This document shows positions 35,295 through 44,697 of a stretch of 64,000 bases of DNA, in pieces. The notes beneath the pieces are model-generated. The model saw only the letters and a program-made list of their open reading frames with translations. It was not told the DNA's origin and ran no database searches. Positions within the stretch are counted from its first letter, which is position 1. The number at the start of each line of letters is the position of its first letter. Source of the stretch: Glaciimonas sp. PAMC28666. GTDB taxonomy: Bacteria; Pseudomonadota; Gammaproteobacteria; Burkholderiales; Burkholderiaceae_D. Both the position numbers and the translations under genes were made by a program. The stretch lies in NCBI RefSeq assembly GCF_016917355.1, contig NZ_CP070304.1, forward strand, positions 4,402,001-4,466,000. The letters are read 5' to 3'.

Positions 35295-35777
35295 ATGAGC
35301 CATCAATTCAAAGATTTTGACGAGGATAGCCTTGAGGTCATTCTTGAAGCGGTAGGCGAGGGAGCAACGCTAAAGGAAATACATGGAATTTCTGATGGGG
35401 AAATGGATGAGCTCTATGGTTTAGCTTATGACTTCTATCATCAGGGCAGATTAGATGAGGCCAAAAAATTCTTTCGATTTCTTTGCATTTACGACTTTTA
35501 CTGTTCTGATTACTTGATGGGGCTAGCTGCAGTGTACCAGCTCAAAAAAGCGTATCAAAAGGCTGCTGATTTATATGCTGTTGCATTTGCGCAGGGCAAT
35601 GGTGATTACCGGCCTATGCTTTACTCGGGGCAGTGTCAGCTTGCCATGGGGAAATCAGGTAAAGCGAGGCAGTGTTTCGGGGCCGTGATTAAACATTCAA
35701 AAGATGAATCGATTAGAAAAATTGCTGATGCGTATATCAAAGCTATCCAAAAAACAGGAGCAGGACCCTCCCAATAA
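35295..35777 (+). CDS. sicA: SicA/IpgC-like translocator chaperone
   Basis: Class II chaperone with tetratricopeptide repeats, 160 residues. It stabilises the two translocators encoded just downstream and, in SPI-1, is a co-activator of InvF. TPR-type helices run from about residue 35 to 150 (GLAYDFYHQGRLDEAKKFFRFLCIYD; YLMGLAAVYQLKKAYQKAADLY). A strong AAGGAG site precedes the ATG. The 134-base gap before it, unlike the overlapping genes upstream, suggests its own promoter, as for SPI-1 sicA. Confidence 0.93.
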   Translation: MSHQFKDFDEDSLEVILEAVGEGATLKEIHGISDGEMDELYGLAYDFYHQGRLDEAKKFFRFLCIYDFYCSDYLMGLAAVYQLKKAYQKAADLYAVAFAQGNGDYRPMLYSGQCQLAMGKSGKARQCFGAVIKHSKDESIRKIADAYIKAIQKTGAGPSQ

Positions 35778-35794
35778 AAAAAGTAGAATGTAGA

Positions 35795-37618
35795 ATGAGC
35801 ATGAAAATTAGCGGCACCGTAAGTCCCACTTTCAATCAATCTGAAAAGAATTTTGATTTTCTGGCAGACGTTGATCTCGCAAAAAAGGCAGCTCAGCTTA
35901 CCAGGCTCTCGCCGGTTTTTTTGAAGGAAGCGCAGCGGGCAGCGAAGGAACTGGCGGGAATTGTGGTAAGTAGCGATGAACGCACAGGCCAGCCGTATCG
36001 CAATAACGTTAGTCGGCCGGAGCTTTCCGCGCCCAGAAGATTGCCGGAAAAGGCATCGGTTGATGAAAAAGGCGGCAGTACAAAAGTAGAAGTGCGCCTC
36101 GCTGCACTTATGGCAGCTCTGGAAAGGGGCAACGTCTCAAAGCTAGCTGCCAGCGCGCACGCATTTTTTTTACAGCAAGAAATGCGTAATTCTGCGAATA
36201 GAGAATTAGCGGAAAAATACGAAGCTGCATTGCTCGCGGTTGAGCAATCCACTATTGATCTGGTAGCAATCAGTGGGCAATTGGACGCAGTAATTGAGGC
36301 TATTGAAATACTTGAAAAGCAGCTGAGCGATGCGGAGTTGGCTCTGTCATCGGCGGAGGTCGGAACTCCAGAATACGATGCCGCTTTAGAGAAACGCGAT
36401 GCATTGCAGGAGACCATCAGCGGCAAGCAAGTGCAGGTGGCCGATTTGAGAGTCGCGGCAATCTCGCTGGAGGCGACCGTTCTGGACAGGCAAGCGCAGG
36501 TGGCTGCTTTAGGGGCGCAGTGCGAACATGCAGGAATTAGCCTGCCTGAATCATTGCAAAAAAAAGACCAGACCAATATTGCACGGATGCTGTCGTTGAT
36601 GACAAAGCTAGGCGAATTGATGCTAAAAACAGGAGAGGCGCGTGCCGAAGCCCAGCGCGCCCTCTTTAGAGTCCAAGAGGACATGCGAACCCAAAAAATG
36701 GTCGCGGAAGCCGAAAAATCTGAGCGGGAAATGGCTAAGGCTCAAGCACTCAATAAAGCGATGGGGTGTGTAGGAAAAATACTCGGCGCCGTAATAACGG
36801 CAGTTGCGGTAGTTGGAGCGGCATTTACGGGAGGTGCGAGCCTCGCCCTGGCGGGCATAGGGGTGGCGTTAATGGTGGCCGATGAAGTATACGGCGCAGT
36901 AACCGGTAAATCTTTTATGCAAGATGCAATGCAGCCACTAATGAAAGTCTTACAACCGGTGTTGCAATTTTTTATGGATAAGGTGTCTGCCATGCTTGAA
37001 GACTTGGGAGTCGATGCGCAGACTTCCAAGATGGTCAGCATGATCGTGGTATCTGTCGCCATTGCTGTAGCGGCCGTCGCGATTGCCGCCACAGGTGCAG
37101 GTAGCGCAGTCGCGAGTGCAATATCCAATATCACTAGCAAAATTGGGGCTGTAATGTCACGCGTGTTAGAGAAAGTAATCGCGAAACTAGTGCCAGCTGT
37201 TTTGAAGAAAGCAATTTCACAAGCGGCCAAACAGCTTTCAAGCGCAGCTTCTCGTTTGTTTGATGCGGCATCTCAGCGCTTGGGTATGTCGACTGATTTG
37301 GCGAGCAAGCAGATTTATGCGAATCGCATGATGATGCTCAGCTTTGGATTGAATTTTGAAAAGACAGTCATCACCAGCGGTTTGGACGTGGGGGCCGAAG
37401 TGGCTAATTTGAAGGTAGCTAAGGCGAATGCAAAAATTCAATTTGGTTCCAGAGAACTCGAATTGTTAAACGATATGATTGCCGCCTTAATGGAGCAGTT
37501 TCAAAATTCGTTCAATGTTTCTCAGAGATTTTCCACAGCCGCGAGCGATGCGCTTATGCACCATACAAGCACGGGTGTTGCCTTGGCACGCGCAATTAGG
37601 GGTGCTCACTCAGCTTAA
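35795..37618 (+). CDS. sctE: T3SS translocator SipB/IpaB-like
   Basis: Large hydrophobic translocator that enters the host membrane, 607 residues. A long N-terminal coiled coil (about residues 90-320, Ala/Glu/Leu-rich) is followed by two hydrophobic regions at about 327-370 (GAVITAVAVVGAAFTGGASL) and 413-442 (VSVAIAVAAVAIAATGAGSA), then a helical C-terminus. This is the SipB/IpaB/BipB layout. It follows its chaperone gene by 17 bases. A second ATG at 35801 is an equal start choice. Confidence 0.92.
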   Translation: MSMKISGTVSPTFNQSEKNFDFLADVDLAKKAAQLTRLSPVFLKEAQRAAKELAGIVVSSDERTGQPYRNNVSRPELSAPRRLPEKASVDEKGGSTKVEVRLAALMAALERGNVSKLAASAHAFFLQQEMRNSANRELAEKYEAALLAVEQSTIDLVAISGQLDAVIEAIEILEKQLSDAELALSSAEVGTPEYDAALEKRDALQETISGKQVQVADLRVAAISLEATVLDRQAQVAALGAQCEHAGISLPESLQKKDQTNIARMLSLMTKLGELMLKTGEARAEAQRALFRVQEDMRTQKMVAEAEKSEREMAKAQALNKAMGCVGKILGAVITAVAVVGAAFTGGASLALAGIGVALMVADEVYGAVTGKSFMQDAMQPLMKVLQPVLQFFMDKVSAMLEDLGVDAQTSKMVSMIVVSVAIAVAAVAIAATGAGSAVASAISNITSKIGAVMSRVLEKVIAKLVPAVLKKAISQAAKQLSSAASRLFDAASQRLGMSTDLASKQIYANRMMMLSFGLNFEKTVITSGLDVGAEVANLKVAKANAKIQFGSRELELLNDMIAALMEQFQNSFNVSQRFSTAASDALMHHTSTGVALARAIRGAHSA

Positions 37619-37643
37619 TTAAACCTCAATAAAAAGAGAAACA

Positions 37644-38759
37644 ATGGAAATTCGCAGTCAACCTTCAGTTCTTTTCCAAAATACAACTAATGTTGGCCGT
37701 GGCGGAGTCACGAAGCCAGACGAAAAGTCAATGCCGGATTCGGTTTCGATGGCAACGTTAGTGGACCGCTTACCGCTGGAAAAAAGCTGTGCAATAGTGG
37801 ATCGGTCTGCTTTAGAAAGTGCAATTATTCTAGCTTCGCCCGATAAGCGTAAAGAAATTATTTTACATTTGAACGAGTTGGGCAGGGCTAGTGTTGGCAC
37901 TCCGCTTGGGGACTTGTTAAGTCGCAAGTTGCCGGAAGTGAGAAAGGAAGAGTCTCAAAGCGGCGGCGTTGAGCGTCTTTTAGAACTGTTATTTTCGTTG
38001 TTGATGATTCTCGGAAAAGCTAATACAGCCCGTAATGCTGCCGCCACAAAGTTCGGTGAAATCGCCGTAGAACAAGCGGCTTTGGCTGGAGCTAAGGTAG
38101 TAAGTGCTGCCGTGGCAAATTTGGGTGGCGCAGTGGTTGGTATGGCTTTAGGAACGGTGGCAGCGGGTGTCGGTTTCAAACAATTCGCTAAGGGAACCAG
38201 CGGTCAGATTCGGAATACATCACTAAATGGGCGAGAGGTGAGTCAACTACGTTCGCAAAACGCGGCTGTTAAGAACGCACTGAATCGCCCGGCGCCCCCG
38301 ACAACAACAAGCCCGCAAAAAACCTTACAAACATTAGAAGCAAATGGAAAAACTCTGGAACTCCAAAAAAATTCGCCTACCTTGAGTACGGAGGAGCGTG
38401 CTGTCCTTAACCAAACCATAATTCGAACTGAAGCGAAGATTGCGGACAAAGAATTGGCATCGCAAATTAATTCACAAAAATTCGGGCGATCGCAGTTCGC
38501 CGGGCAAACCGTTGCCACGTTTGCGCAACCATTATCAGCGATCGGACAGGCATCAGCGAGCGTGCAAGCATCTCAACAGCAAGCGGCAAGCAAAATTGCG
38601 GACGCACAGGGGGCTATCGCATCGACTATTCAACGCAGTGAAGAGCAAGCCACCCAGCGTTCGGTCGATTTGATCGCAAGAGCTTTCTCGCAGATCATTG
38701 CGACGTCTGAGCAAAACCGTGCAACTGTGGAATCGTTGGGACGTGGCATAAAAGCTTAA
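37644..38759 (+). CDS. sctB: T3SS translocator SipC/IpaC-like
   Basis: Smaller translocator, 371 residues. One hydrophobic region (about 150-185: AVANLGGAVVGMALGTVAAGVGF) is flanked by charged helical sequence, as in SipC/IpaC/BipC. It forms the membrane pore with SctE. The C-terminal third is Gln/Ser/Ala-rich and could act in the host cell, as SipC does on actin; that activity is not visible in the sequence. An AAAAGAGAA purine stretch precedes the ATG. Confidence 0.88.
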   Translation: MEIRSQPSVLFQNTTNVGRGGVTKPDEKSMPDSVSMATLVDRLPLEKSCAIVDRSALESAIILASPDKRKEIILHLNELGRASVGTPLGDLLSRKLPEVRKEESQSGGVERLLELLFSLLMILGKANTARNAAATKFGEIAVEQAALAGAKVVSAAVANLGGAVVGMALGTVAAGVGFKQFAKGTSGQIRNTSLNGREVSQLRSQNAAVKNALNRPAPPTTTSPQKTLQTLEANGKTLELQKNSPTLSTEERAVLNQTIIRTEAKIADKELASQINSQKFGRSQFAGQTVATFAQPLSAIGQASASVQASQQQAASKIADAQGAIASTIQRSEEQATQRSVDLIARAFSQIIATSEQNRATVESLGRGIKA

Positions 38760-38863
38760 GTCACAAATTTGACAAGCTGGGTATCTTTCACGTCGCCTAT
38801 TTTGTTTATTTTTCAGTCTGTTTATTAATTGAAGCGGTATACATTCCGAGGGAAAGTCTTGAT

Positions 38864-39904
38864 ATGGAAATAAGTTCGCAACGACCATTTAACATCACTC
38901 CTTCAGCGATATTGAATTCCCAGATGGCCGATGTTTCCTCGGGCAACCATAATTTGACACCAGCCGCTGCAGACCCGAATTTATCGGGAGAACAAAAACG
39001 ACTTTTGAAAAGCGCTGTGCAAATTACCAAGTTGCTGGAAGCGCAACGCGTAGCACACGATGACGTGCATCAAGCCGCGAAGAGCGTTTTGTCCGAAAAA
39101 CTATTGCACCCGTCCGGACCTGGTAGCTTTCGTGGGGCGAGTACACAGAACCTTTCAAGCTTGCGTTCTGCGTTAGATGGTGCTTCGTTAACAGACCATT
39201 TGGTGAATCCTCAGATCGCGGCTTCCCAAGATGAGTTTTTACGTTCTTCGTTGTCAGAAAAGGGTAGCAATCTTCCGGAAATATGGAAGGAGTTGGCGGA
39301 GATGATCAGTAAATCTGAAACCGGTGAATTTTCCAACCTGGCCGCTGCAATGGATAAATATACACAACTTTATCAAGCGATGACTGATGTAGTTTCTTCA
39401 CTTGAAAATTGTGTTCGCGCCGACGGTGACAGTCACATGAAGGTCGATTTTAGGAAAATTCAAATTGCGCTCCAAAGCATCCTGGATAAATACAATCCAC
39501 CCACCAACGAGGTGGCGATCGCTGGGAAAACACCCAGCGGAGGCATGACACTGATTGAGGCCGATAAAATCTGCAAAAAGTTAGGATTAGATGCAAAGAA
39601 CTGCCTCTACAAAAATAGAGATGGAACGTTCTGTGTTCTTCCTGATCGCTCTCAAATCGAAACGCAAATTGCCAATTTACCTAAAACCATAGGGGTTGCT
39701 CTTGATGATCATCAACTATCGATAGCAGCTTACAACGTTTGGAAAGGGGGATTTGACGCGCAGGTGAGTAGGTTGGAAGACGCGTTACAAAGCCGTGGAA
39801 CAAAGTACAGTAACGGATATAGCAGTTTTGAAAATTTTCATAAAAAAATTAGCGCAATCATTCAGGACATGACAGACATGTTACGTTCTCTTCTTCAGTT
39901 TTAA
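38864..39904 (+). CDS. sctA: T3SS needle tip protein SipD/IpaD-like
   Basis: Needle tip protein, 346 residues, in the range of SipD/IpaD/BipD. The last 110 residues (CVLPDRSQIETQIANLPKTIG..YNVWKGGFDAQVSRLEDALQSRGTKYSNGYSSFENFHKKISAIIQDM) show the conserved C-terminal helix that binds the needle. It senses contact and controls translocator release. The gap of 104 bases before it is short of obvious signals. Confidence 0.9.
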   Translation: MEISSQRPFNITPSAILNSQMADVSSGNHNLTPAAADPNLSGEQKRLLKSAVQITKLLEAQRVAHDDVHQAAKSVLSEKLLHPSGPGSFRGASTQNLSSLRSALDGASLTDHLVNPQIAASQDEFLRSSLSEKGSNLPEIWKELAEMISKSETGEFSNLAAAMDKYTQLYQAMTDVVSSLENCVRADGDSHMKVDFRKIQIALQSILDKYNPPTNEVAIAGKTPSGGMTLIEADKICKKLGLDAKNCLYKNRDGTFCVLPDRSQIETQIANLPKTIGVALDDHQLSIAAYNVWKGGFDAQVSRLEDALQSRGTKYSNGYSSFENFHKKISAIIQDMTDMLRSLLQF

Positions 39905-40005
39905 CCTTATAACGCTGGATGCTAAGTAAATGGAACTCCTGGCTTGCTAAGGAGCTCTGTATGGAGCACGACTAAAATTGTGCCAAACATAAAAAAGGAT
40001 AAACG

Positions 40006-41475
40006 ATGACAGGTCAGATCAGTGGAATATCCCCATTCGTCAACCCCAATCCACCGCGTTTTAATAGGCCTATAACTCCGTTTGAGGCAAAGGTCGTAAA
40101 CGCGAGTTCAACTCCCGCACGATACGGTGTCCATTCCGGTGGAGAAAATATTCCCTCTACCCTTCAAATAAATCAAGTTGGGCTTCAGTATGCAGCGCAA
40201 GCAGCACAAGCGGCAGCCGCACCGGGTTTAGCTGCACTAGAAACGACGGTTGCCAGTCTTCAGGAAAGCAAGTTCAGAGACAAGCAAGCGCCAGATACTG
40301 CGCGTTTGATCGATAAAGCGGAGGCATCTGCGCTTCAGGCGATTTCATGCAGGGCGTCCAAACCAGAAAATTTTAATCAGATTTTTGCCAGCGGGTCCAC
40401 CGCGGCGACAATGGAGGTTACAGACTTGGCGCTAGCGTTATCAATGTTGAAAAGTTATGGGGGCGCAGACGTTACTGATGACTACAACAGGCTGACGCGG
40501 GATCTCAGTGAGTTGGTGCTGGACGATAAACTAGGTGATAAATCAGGATTTTCGCATTGGGAGCCAAATAATTCTTACCAAAAAGTGCAGCAGCTCCGTA
40601 TAAAAATAACTGAGAAACTCAACTCAATGGCGCGCCTGAATAAAACCGATTTATTCACTTCCGTTTTTAACGGCGAAGTTATGCCTGCCATCTGCCAGCA
40701 ACTGGAAAATAAGTTAGGCCCACTACGTTTGGAAACCTGGGAAAAAGTGAACGAGGCAAAGGGAACAATTTCTGAGGCCGCTGCTAGCGCAGCTAAACGT
40801 GCATTGCTTTCGTATCAATCGGAAAATGGCAAGGAAACAAGATTTCATTCCATGATGAACCAGGTAAGAGTTGCCTATCATTGGGCGGAGCTGACGCGAT
40901 CTGAAGCCGAAATTCCAGCAGAAACACCTACCGATGAAGCGGCAAAAGGACTTCCTGGCGCCCCCGTCGGTGTTACCTCCCCGAGTATCGGACCGGCCGA
41001 TTTGAACGCTGCAGGTCCAGGCACAACGATTAACGTTAGCCCCCACATTAGCCTCACCGTCAATGGTGAGCAGAAGAATCTCGATGCATTAATAGAATCT
41101 CCGTTGATGGAGATCAATGAGACACTAAAACACGGCACCTCGTTGGGAGCCTCTGCTCCTGCACGTCCGTTATCGTTACACGCGAAAGTGGAAGACTATG
41201 ATCCGGCATTTACCGCCGCAGAAGAGTTTCCAGAGCGGTACGACGATCCCTTTGATGGGAGAGCAGTGCGACCACGTTTGTCGATTTCACCAAAGTCGGC
41301 GAAGACAATACCGAAAACGATCCAAAACGAGACAGAAGGTCAAAGAGTCAGCCTTAAAAAGCGAGGCGTTTATACGGCGTTACAAATGCGAAACGACCAG
41401 CTATCAACAACGATGCGGCCTACTCTCGTTATTCCCGGTGGAGAGCCTATCAGAAATGGAAGACGAGAAAATTGA
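40006..41475 (+). CDS. unknown protein at the SipA position, putative effector
   Basis: A 489-residue hydrophilic protein without signal peptide or membrane span. The N-terminal 60 residues are Pro/Ser/Asn-rich and look unstructured, like T3SS secretion signals. The central part (about 60-300) is Ala-rich and helical; residues 300-345 are Pro/Ala/Gly-rich, and the C-terminus is basic (SPKSAKTIPKTIQN, LKKRGVY). It sits between the tip gene and the acyl carrier gene, where SPI-1 has sipA. I do not see clear SipA similarity. It is likely a secreted effector, by context only. An AAAAAGG site precedes the ATG. Confidence 0.7.
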   Translation: MTGQISGISPFVNPNPPRFNRPITPFEAKVVNASSTPARYGVHSGGENIPSTLQINQVGLQYAAQAAQAAAAPGLAALETTVASLQESKFRDKQAPDTARLIDKAEASALQAISCRASKPENFNQIFASGSTAATMEVTDLALALSMLKSYGGADVTDDYNRLTRDLSELVLDDKLGDKSGFSHWEPNNSYQKVQQLRIKITEKLNSMARLNKTDLFTSVFNGEVMPAICQQLENKLGPLRLETWEKVNEAKGTISEAAASAAKRALLSYQSENGKETRFHSMMNQVRVAYHWAELTRSEAEIPAETPTDEAAKGLPGAPVGVTSPSIGPADLNAAGPGTTINVSPHISLTVNGEQKNLDALIESPLMEINETLKHGTSLGASAPARPLSLHAKVEDYDPAFTAAEEFPERYDDPFDGRAVRPRLSISPKSAKTIPKTIQNETEGQRVSLKKRGVYTALQMRNDQLSTTMRPTLVIPGGEPIRNGRREN

Positions 41476-41560
41476 GGCAACTGATACAGTCTAGCTATTT
41501 GTGTAACGTTTGTTTTAAGTCGTTATCCTGTGATGATGGGATAGAGAACAAACTAAGAGG

Positions 41561-41615
41561 GCAGCTAACGGTAAGCTAAAGGCCAACTAACGGCCAACTA
41601 GCGGCGAGCTAAGGC
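41561..41615. repeat. 11-bp tandem repeat, 5 units, before acyl carrier gene
   Basis: Units GCAGCTAACGG, TAAGCTAAAGG, CCAACTAACGG, CCAACTAGCGG and CGAGCTAAGGC run head to tail. The 11-bp period is about one helical turn, so repeated motifs would lie on one face of DNA. It sits 34 bases before the iacP-like start. Confidence 0.8.
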
Positions 41616-41648
41616 ACAAACATTACAGACAATCGAAAGGAAGATAGC

Positions 41649-41957
41649 TTGCTCGTCTCCGCAAACATGACGTCTTCGGCAATCGTGCGAAATATGCGCG
41701 AACAAGTAAAATCCTATCTCGTCGAATATTTTTTTGTCGGCAAAGAATTGACGGATGAAGTACTTCTAGTCGATGACCTCGGGGCTGATTCTCTGGATCT
41801 TTTACAGATTGTGTATACATTAAACGACATGTTTGGCGTCGAAATTAAAATCGATGACCTCTCGCGGATGTTATCTGTTGGTGGCGCCTGCAACGTTGTT
41901 TCTGAGCTTTGTCAAAAAAAGGTCAGGTACTATCTGACAAATGAAAAGGGACCGTAA
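41649..41957 (+). CDS. iacP: IacP-like acyl carrier protein
   Basis: A 102-residue acyl carrier protein homologue. LGADSLDLLQIVYTLNDMFG contains the Ser of the DSL motif that carries phosphopantetheine. Its place after translocators and the SipA-position gene matches iacP of SPI-1, which supports effector secretion. The TTG start at 41649 has AGGAAG 5 bases upstream; the ATG at 41667 lacks such a site. Confidence 0.9.
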   Translation: MLVSANMTSSAIVRNMREQVKSYLVEYFFVGKELTDEVLLVDDLGADSLDLLQIVYTLNDMFGVEIKIDDLSRMLSVGGACNVVSELCQKKVRYYLTNEKGP

Positions 41958-42244
41958 ACAGAGTGACAATAATCATAAGCCGGTATTTCACCCGCTCAAT
42001 TTACATTTTTTCAACCTCGCACGCCCTCCTTGATTTTCTGATGAATTATTTTATACAGCGAAAGAATCCGGGGCCGAATGAAAGCCGATCTGGAAATCAA
42101 CAGATCAATCTGAGACTCCGCAACGCCTTTCTATCTGCACGAAACAGTAGAACGGTTTAATAACCGATGCTTTTTTCATAGAGAGTCAGCCAATCGGAGC
42201 TAAGAATTCAACTCTAGAAGCGATGTGATCTTAAAGGTTGGCAA

Positions 42245-42376
42245 ATGACAGCAAAGGCAATCTCAGAAACCGCAGAAATAGAATTGTCACGTCGCTTGCA
42301 GAAGATTTTTACGATGGTTTTTGGAATACTCTTATTGACGCTGTTATTGCTGGCCGGTTTTGGAGGGTGTATTTAG
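42245..42376 (+). CDS. small single-span membrane protein, hypothetical
   Basis: A 43-residue ORF. A polar N-terminus (MTAKAISETAEIELSRR) leads into one hydrophobic helix (about 23-42, VFGILLLTLLLLAGFGG), then Cys-Ile. AAAGG lies 7 bases before the ATG. It falls immediately before the IS256-like fragment and might be genuine or a truncated remnant. Family not recognised. Confidence 0.4.
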   Translation: MTAKAISETAEIELSRRLQKIFTMVFGILLLTLLLLAGFGGCI

Positions 42377-42993
42377 TTTTGTGTAAACGGTCATTTGGCA
42401 TGACACTGCCACTATAAAGAAAAAAATGGCCTACATAAAACGCGGTGACCGGGTGAAGCCCCACCCTGAACTGGTCAAGCTGGCTGACAGCCTGCTTGCC
42501 AATTACAAGAAACCGGAAGACCTGATTGGCGAAAACGGTTTGCTCCAGCATCTTCCCAAGATGCTGGTGGAGCGTGCCCTGGAAGTCGAAATGACCGACC
42601 ATCTGGGCCACGACAAGATCTGTTGACCGTAACCAATCGATAGGCTGGTGATTTTTTCGATTGACTCGGCACACTAACCCAGCAGTTGCATAATTCAAAA
42701 AAGAAGGCGTCTTCAATGGTTACTGATTCTTACCAGTCCCATCAATGAGAGGTATATTTCGTTCCGGTCTGATATCGAGACATGCATCTATTGCATAGAC
42801 TGTTGTAAGTTGAAATCAGCGGACGTTCACTCACTGCGCGATGGAATTCATTGTAAATAATGAGCCCTTCGTAAGAGGGCTGTACGGCAAGTTTATGTGC
42901 GTGGAAGTGCGGGGAAGAATTCAGATTGGTCGGTTCGCATTCTTGCGGCCGAGGTAATTATCGGGCACCTGAGAAAAATGAAGAGAAGTCGAT
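42377..42993. other. junction with IS fragment between T3SS modules
   Basis: No intact gene here other than the IS fragment listed separately. Hairpin AGCCCT..AGGGCT at about 42862-42880. It divides the inv-spa-sip module from the prg-org module. Confidence 0.5.
42426..42626 (+). pseudogene. IS256-family transposase, N-terminal fragment
   Basis: A 66-codon remnant with PEDLIGENGLLQHLPKMLVERALEVEMTDHLGHDK, the typical N-terminal part of IS256-type (mutator) transposases, which are about 400 residues in full. It stops at codon 67, so the DDE catalytic core is lost. Bases upstream (GTGTAAACGGTCATTTG, around 42380-42397) may be a remaining IS end. It shows past insertion and decay within the T3SS island. 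Confidence 0.85.
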
Positions 42994-44175
42994 ATGCCAT
43001 CGAAGGTAAGTAGGGAAGAAACACCTGTGTTTGCTGTTCTGCGTTTTATGAACGGTCCACTGCTAGGATGTGAGTATGGCCTTGAGCCCGGGAAAACCTT
43101 ATTTGTGGTCGGTTCGGTAGGGGATTTAATCGTCGGTGAGGTAATCCCGGAGTTTCCAGAGAATACCGTGGTAGTGCCTATGCCCCAGGGCGGCATAAAT
43201 TTCGAAGTCATCATCGATAGTGGCGCCGCAGACGGCTTTTTATTGCGAGTGCTTACCGATGCACCGGAAGATCGGTGCCACCTTTTTCAGGATAGCTGTA
43301 CCGCTGGTGATACGCGATTTTTGGTGCGGCGCCGAGATGACGATTGGCGTGTTTCCCTTATTGAATCTCAAGCACCTCTTGCTATCAAAGTTGATAAAAA
43401 GGTGTCATCTCTGGCATTTATCTATTGGTTGTCAGGGCTAGCCGCATTATTTTCATTGGTGTTCGCTAGTACCGCCATATGGAAATCTTCTAAAGGCGAC
43501 GTACTAAGCACGCGAGTGAGCGCCGCAATTGCTGGATCAATTGGTAAGTATCAAATTCTAAGAGGGCACGATGATGTCGAGTATGTTTTCGCCGGTAGCG
43601 AAAGAGATATGGCGTGGGGAAGGCAGGCATTAATTCGTGCAGATTTGTATAGCAGGGTTACGGTTTCAACTTTGCGCCGTGAGGAATCTCGGATCGTCGA
43701 TCTTTTGCGAGTCACGTATCCTACACTTGCTTTTCATCGATTGAGAATGGAAGAATTAACGCAGCCTATATTAATGCTAAGTCAGAATCGGACCATATTG
43801 ACTAACGAAGCACGTGGTGTGCTTATTGAACAAATCAAGCGTTGGATGCCTTATGCCGAAACAGTCGTTCTGGATAACTGGGATGACACAACGCTAGAGC
43901 AACAGGCAGGATCGGGACTGGATCGACTTGGAATTTCTTATTCGCGTGCGCGCGACAACAGTCGCATCACGTTTGTAGCTCAAGGTGAATTAACTGATGT
44001 CGATCTGCTAAATTTGCAAAAATACACAAAAGCCTTTTATCGAGACTTTGGTTCGGAGTATGTGCACTTTACCGTCGAACTAAAGGACGAATTGCTAAAG
44101 AACAAGTCATTTAAGTATGGCCGTAATGGATATGTAAAAGTGACACCCAAACACTGGTTCTTTCCTAATGGATAG
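42994..44175 (+). CDS. sctD: T3SS inner-membrane ring protein PrgH-like
   Basis: A 393-residue PrgH/MxiG homologue, outer ring of the inner-membrane base. An N-terminal cytoplasmic FHA-like domain (about 1-125) is followed by one transmembrane helix (about 142-162, FIYWLSGLAALFSLVFASTA) and periplasmic domains. The C-terminus ends YVKVTPKHWFFPNG, close to PrgH's ending. It begins the prg-org operon. Confidence 0.95.
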   Translation: MPSKVSREETPVFAVLRFMNGPLLGCEYGLEPGKTLFVVGSVGDLIVGEVIPEFPENTVVVPMPQGGINFEVIIDSGAADGFLLRVLTDAPEDRCHLFQDSCTAGDTRFLVRRRDDDWRVSLIESQAPLAIKVDKKVSSLAFIYWLSGLAALFSLVFASTAIWKSSKGDVLSTRVSAAIAGSIGKYQILRGHDDVEYVFAGSERDMAWGRQALIRADLYSRVTVSTLRREESRIVDLLRVTYPTLAFHRLRMEELTQPILMLSQNRTILTNEARGVLIEQIKRWMPYAETVVLDNWDDTTLEQQAGSGLDRLGISYSRARDNSRITFVAQGELTDVDLLNLQKYTKAFYRDFGSEYVHFTVELKDELLKNKSFKYGRNGYVKVTPKHWFFPNG

Positions 44176-44349
44176 AGCCAATAGCTGTTAACTTTCCATA
44201 ACGTTCTCGTCAACGAAACCAGGCCTGGGCATCCGTTTAGCTTGATGTCTGGTCGCTATTTAGCTGACCACCTCCTCGTAGATTTTCGTCGATACGTCTG
44301 CCGGGATAATTTATCGTTCACAAAAAAATTTAATAGAAAAGGAAAAAAC

Positions 44350-44598
44350 ATGGCAGCTTATCCGGGTACTGGACTCATGGTCACCACCGCAAAGGCTTTC
44401 GAAGCGGGAGGCGAAACCTTGTTTGAGCGAGAAATCGAAGTACGTAAGTTACTCGCCGAGGGCGGTAGTTCCAACCCGACGACCCTTGCTGAATATCAGG
44501 CGATCATTTCTGAGATCAGCATTCTGCGGAATGCGCAGTCCTCTACGGTGAAGGCATTTAAGGATACGGATGCGACGATTATTGCCAATTTCCGCTAA
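44350..44598 (+). CDS. sctF: T3SS needle subunit PrgI-like
   Basis: Needle filament protein, 82 residues, similar in size to PrgI (80) and MxiH (83). The C-terminal LRNAQSSTVKAFKDTDATIIANFR-type helix closely matches PrgI. A GGAAAAAAC sequence precedes the ATG at 44350; an earlier ATG at 44242 gives an implausible leader. Confidence 0.96.
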   Translation: MAAYPGTGLMVTTAKAFEAGGETLFEREIEVRKLLAEGGSSNPTTLAEYQAIISEISILRNAQSSTVKAFKDTDATIIANFR

Positions 44599-44697
44599 CC
44601 TTGTGAAATTTTAAGCCCCCGGTAAACGGCTATTCAGCCGCGCGCGTAATTACTGCGTCGTTCGCTTTTGTAGATTTTCAGATTTTAAAGGGAGTAG

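Noticed and set aside
41963..42160. 65-codon GTG frame after the acyl carrier gene
   Set aside because: Ribosome site too distant and low-complexity composition without a recognisable pattern.
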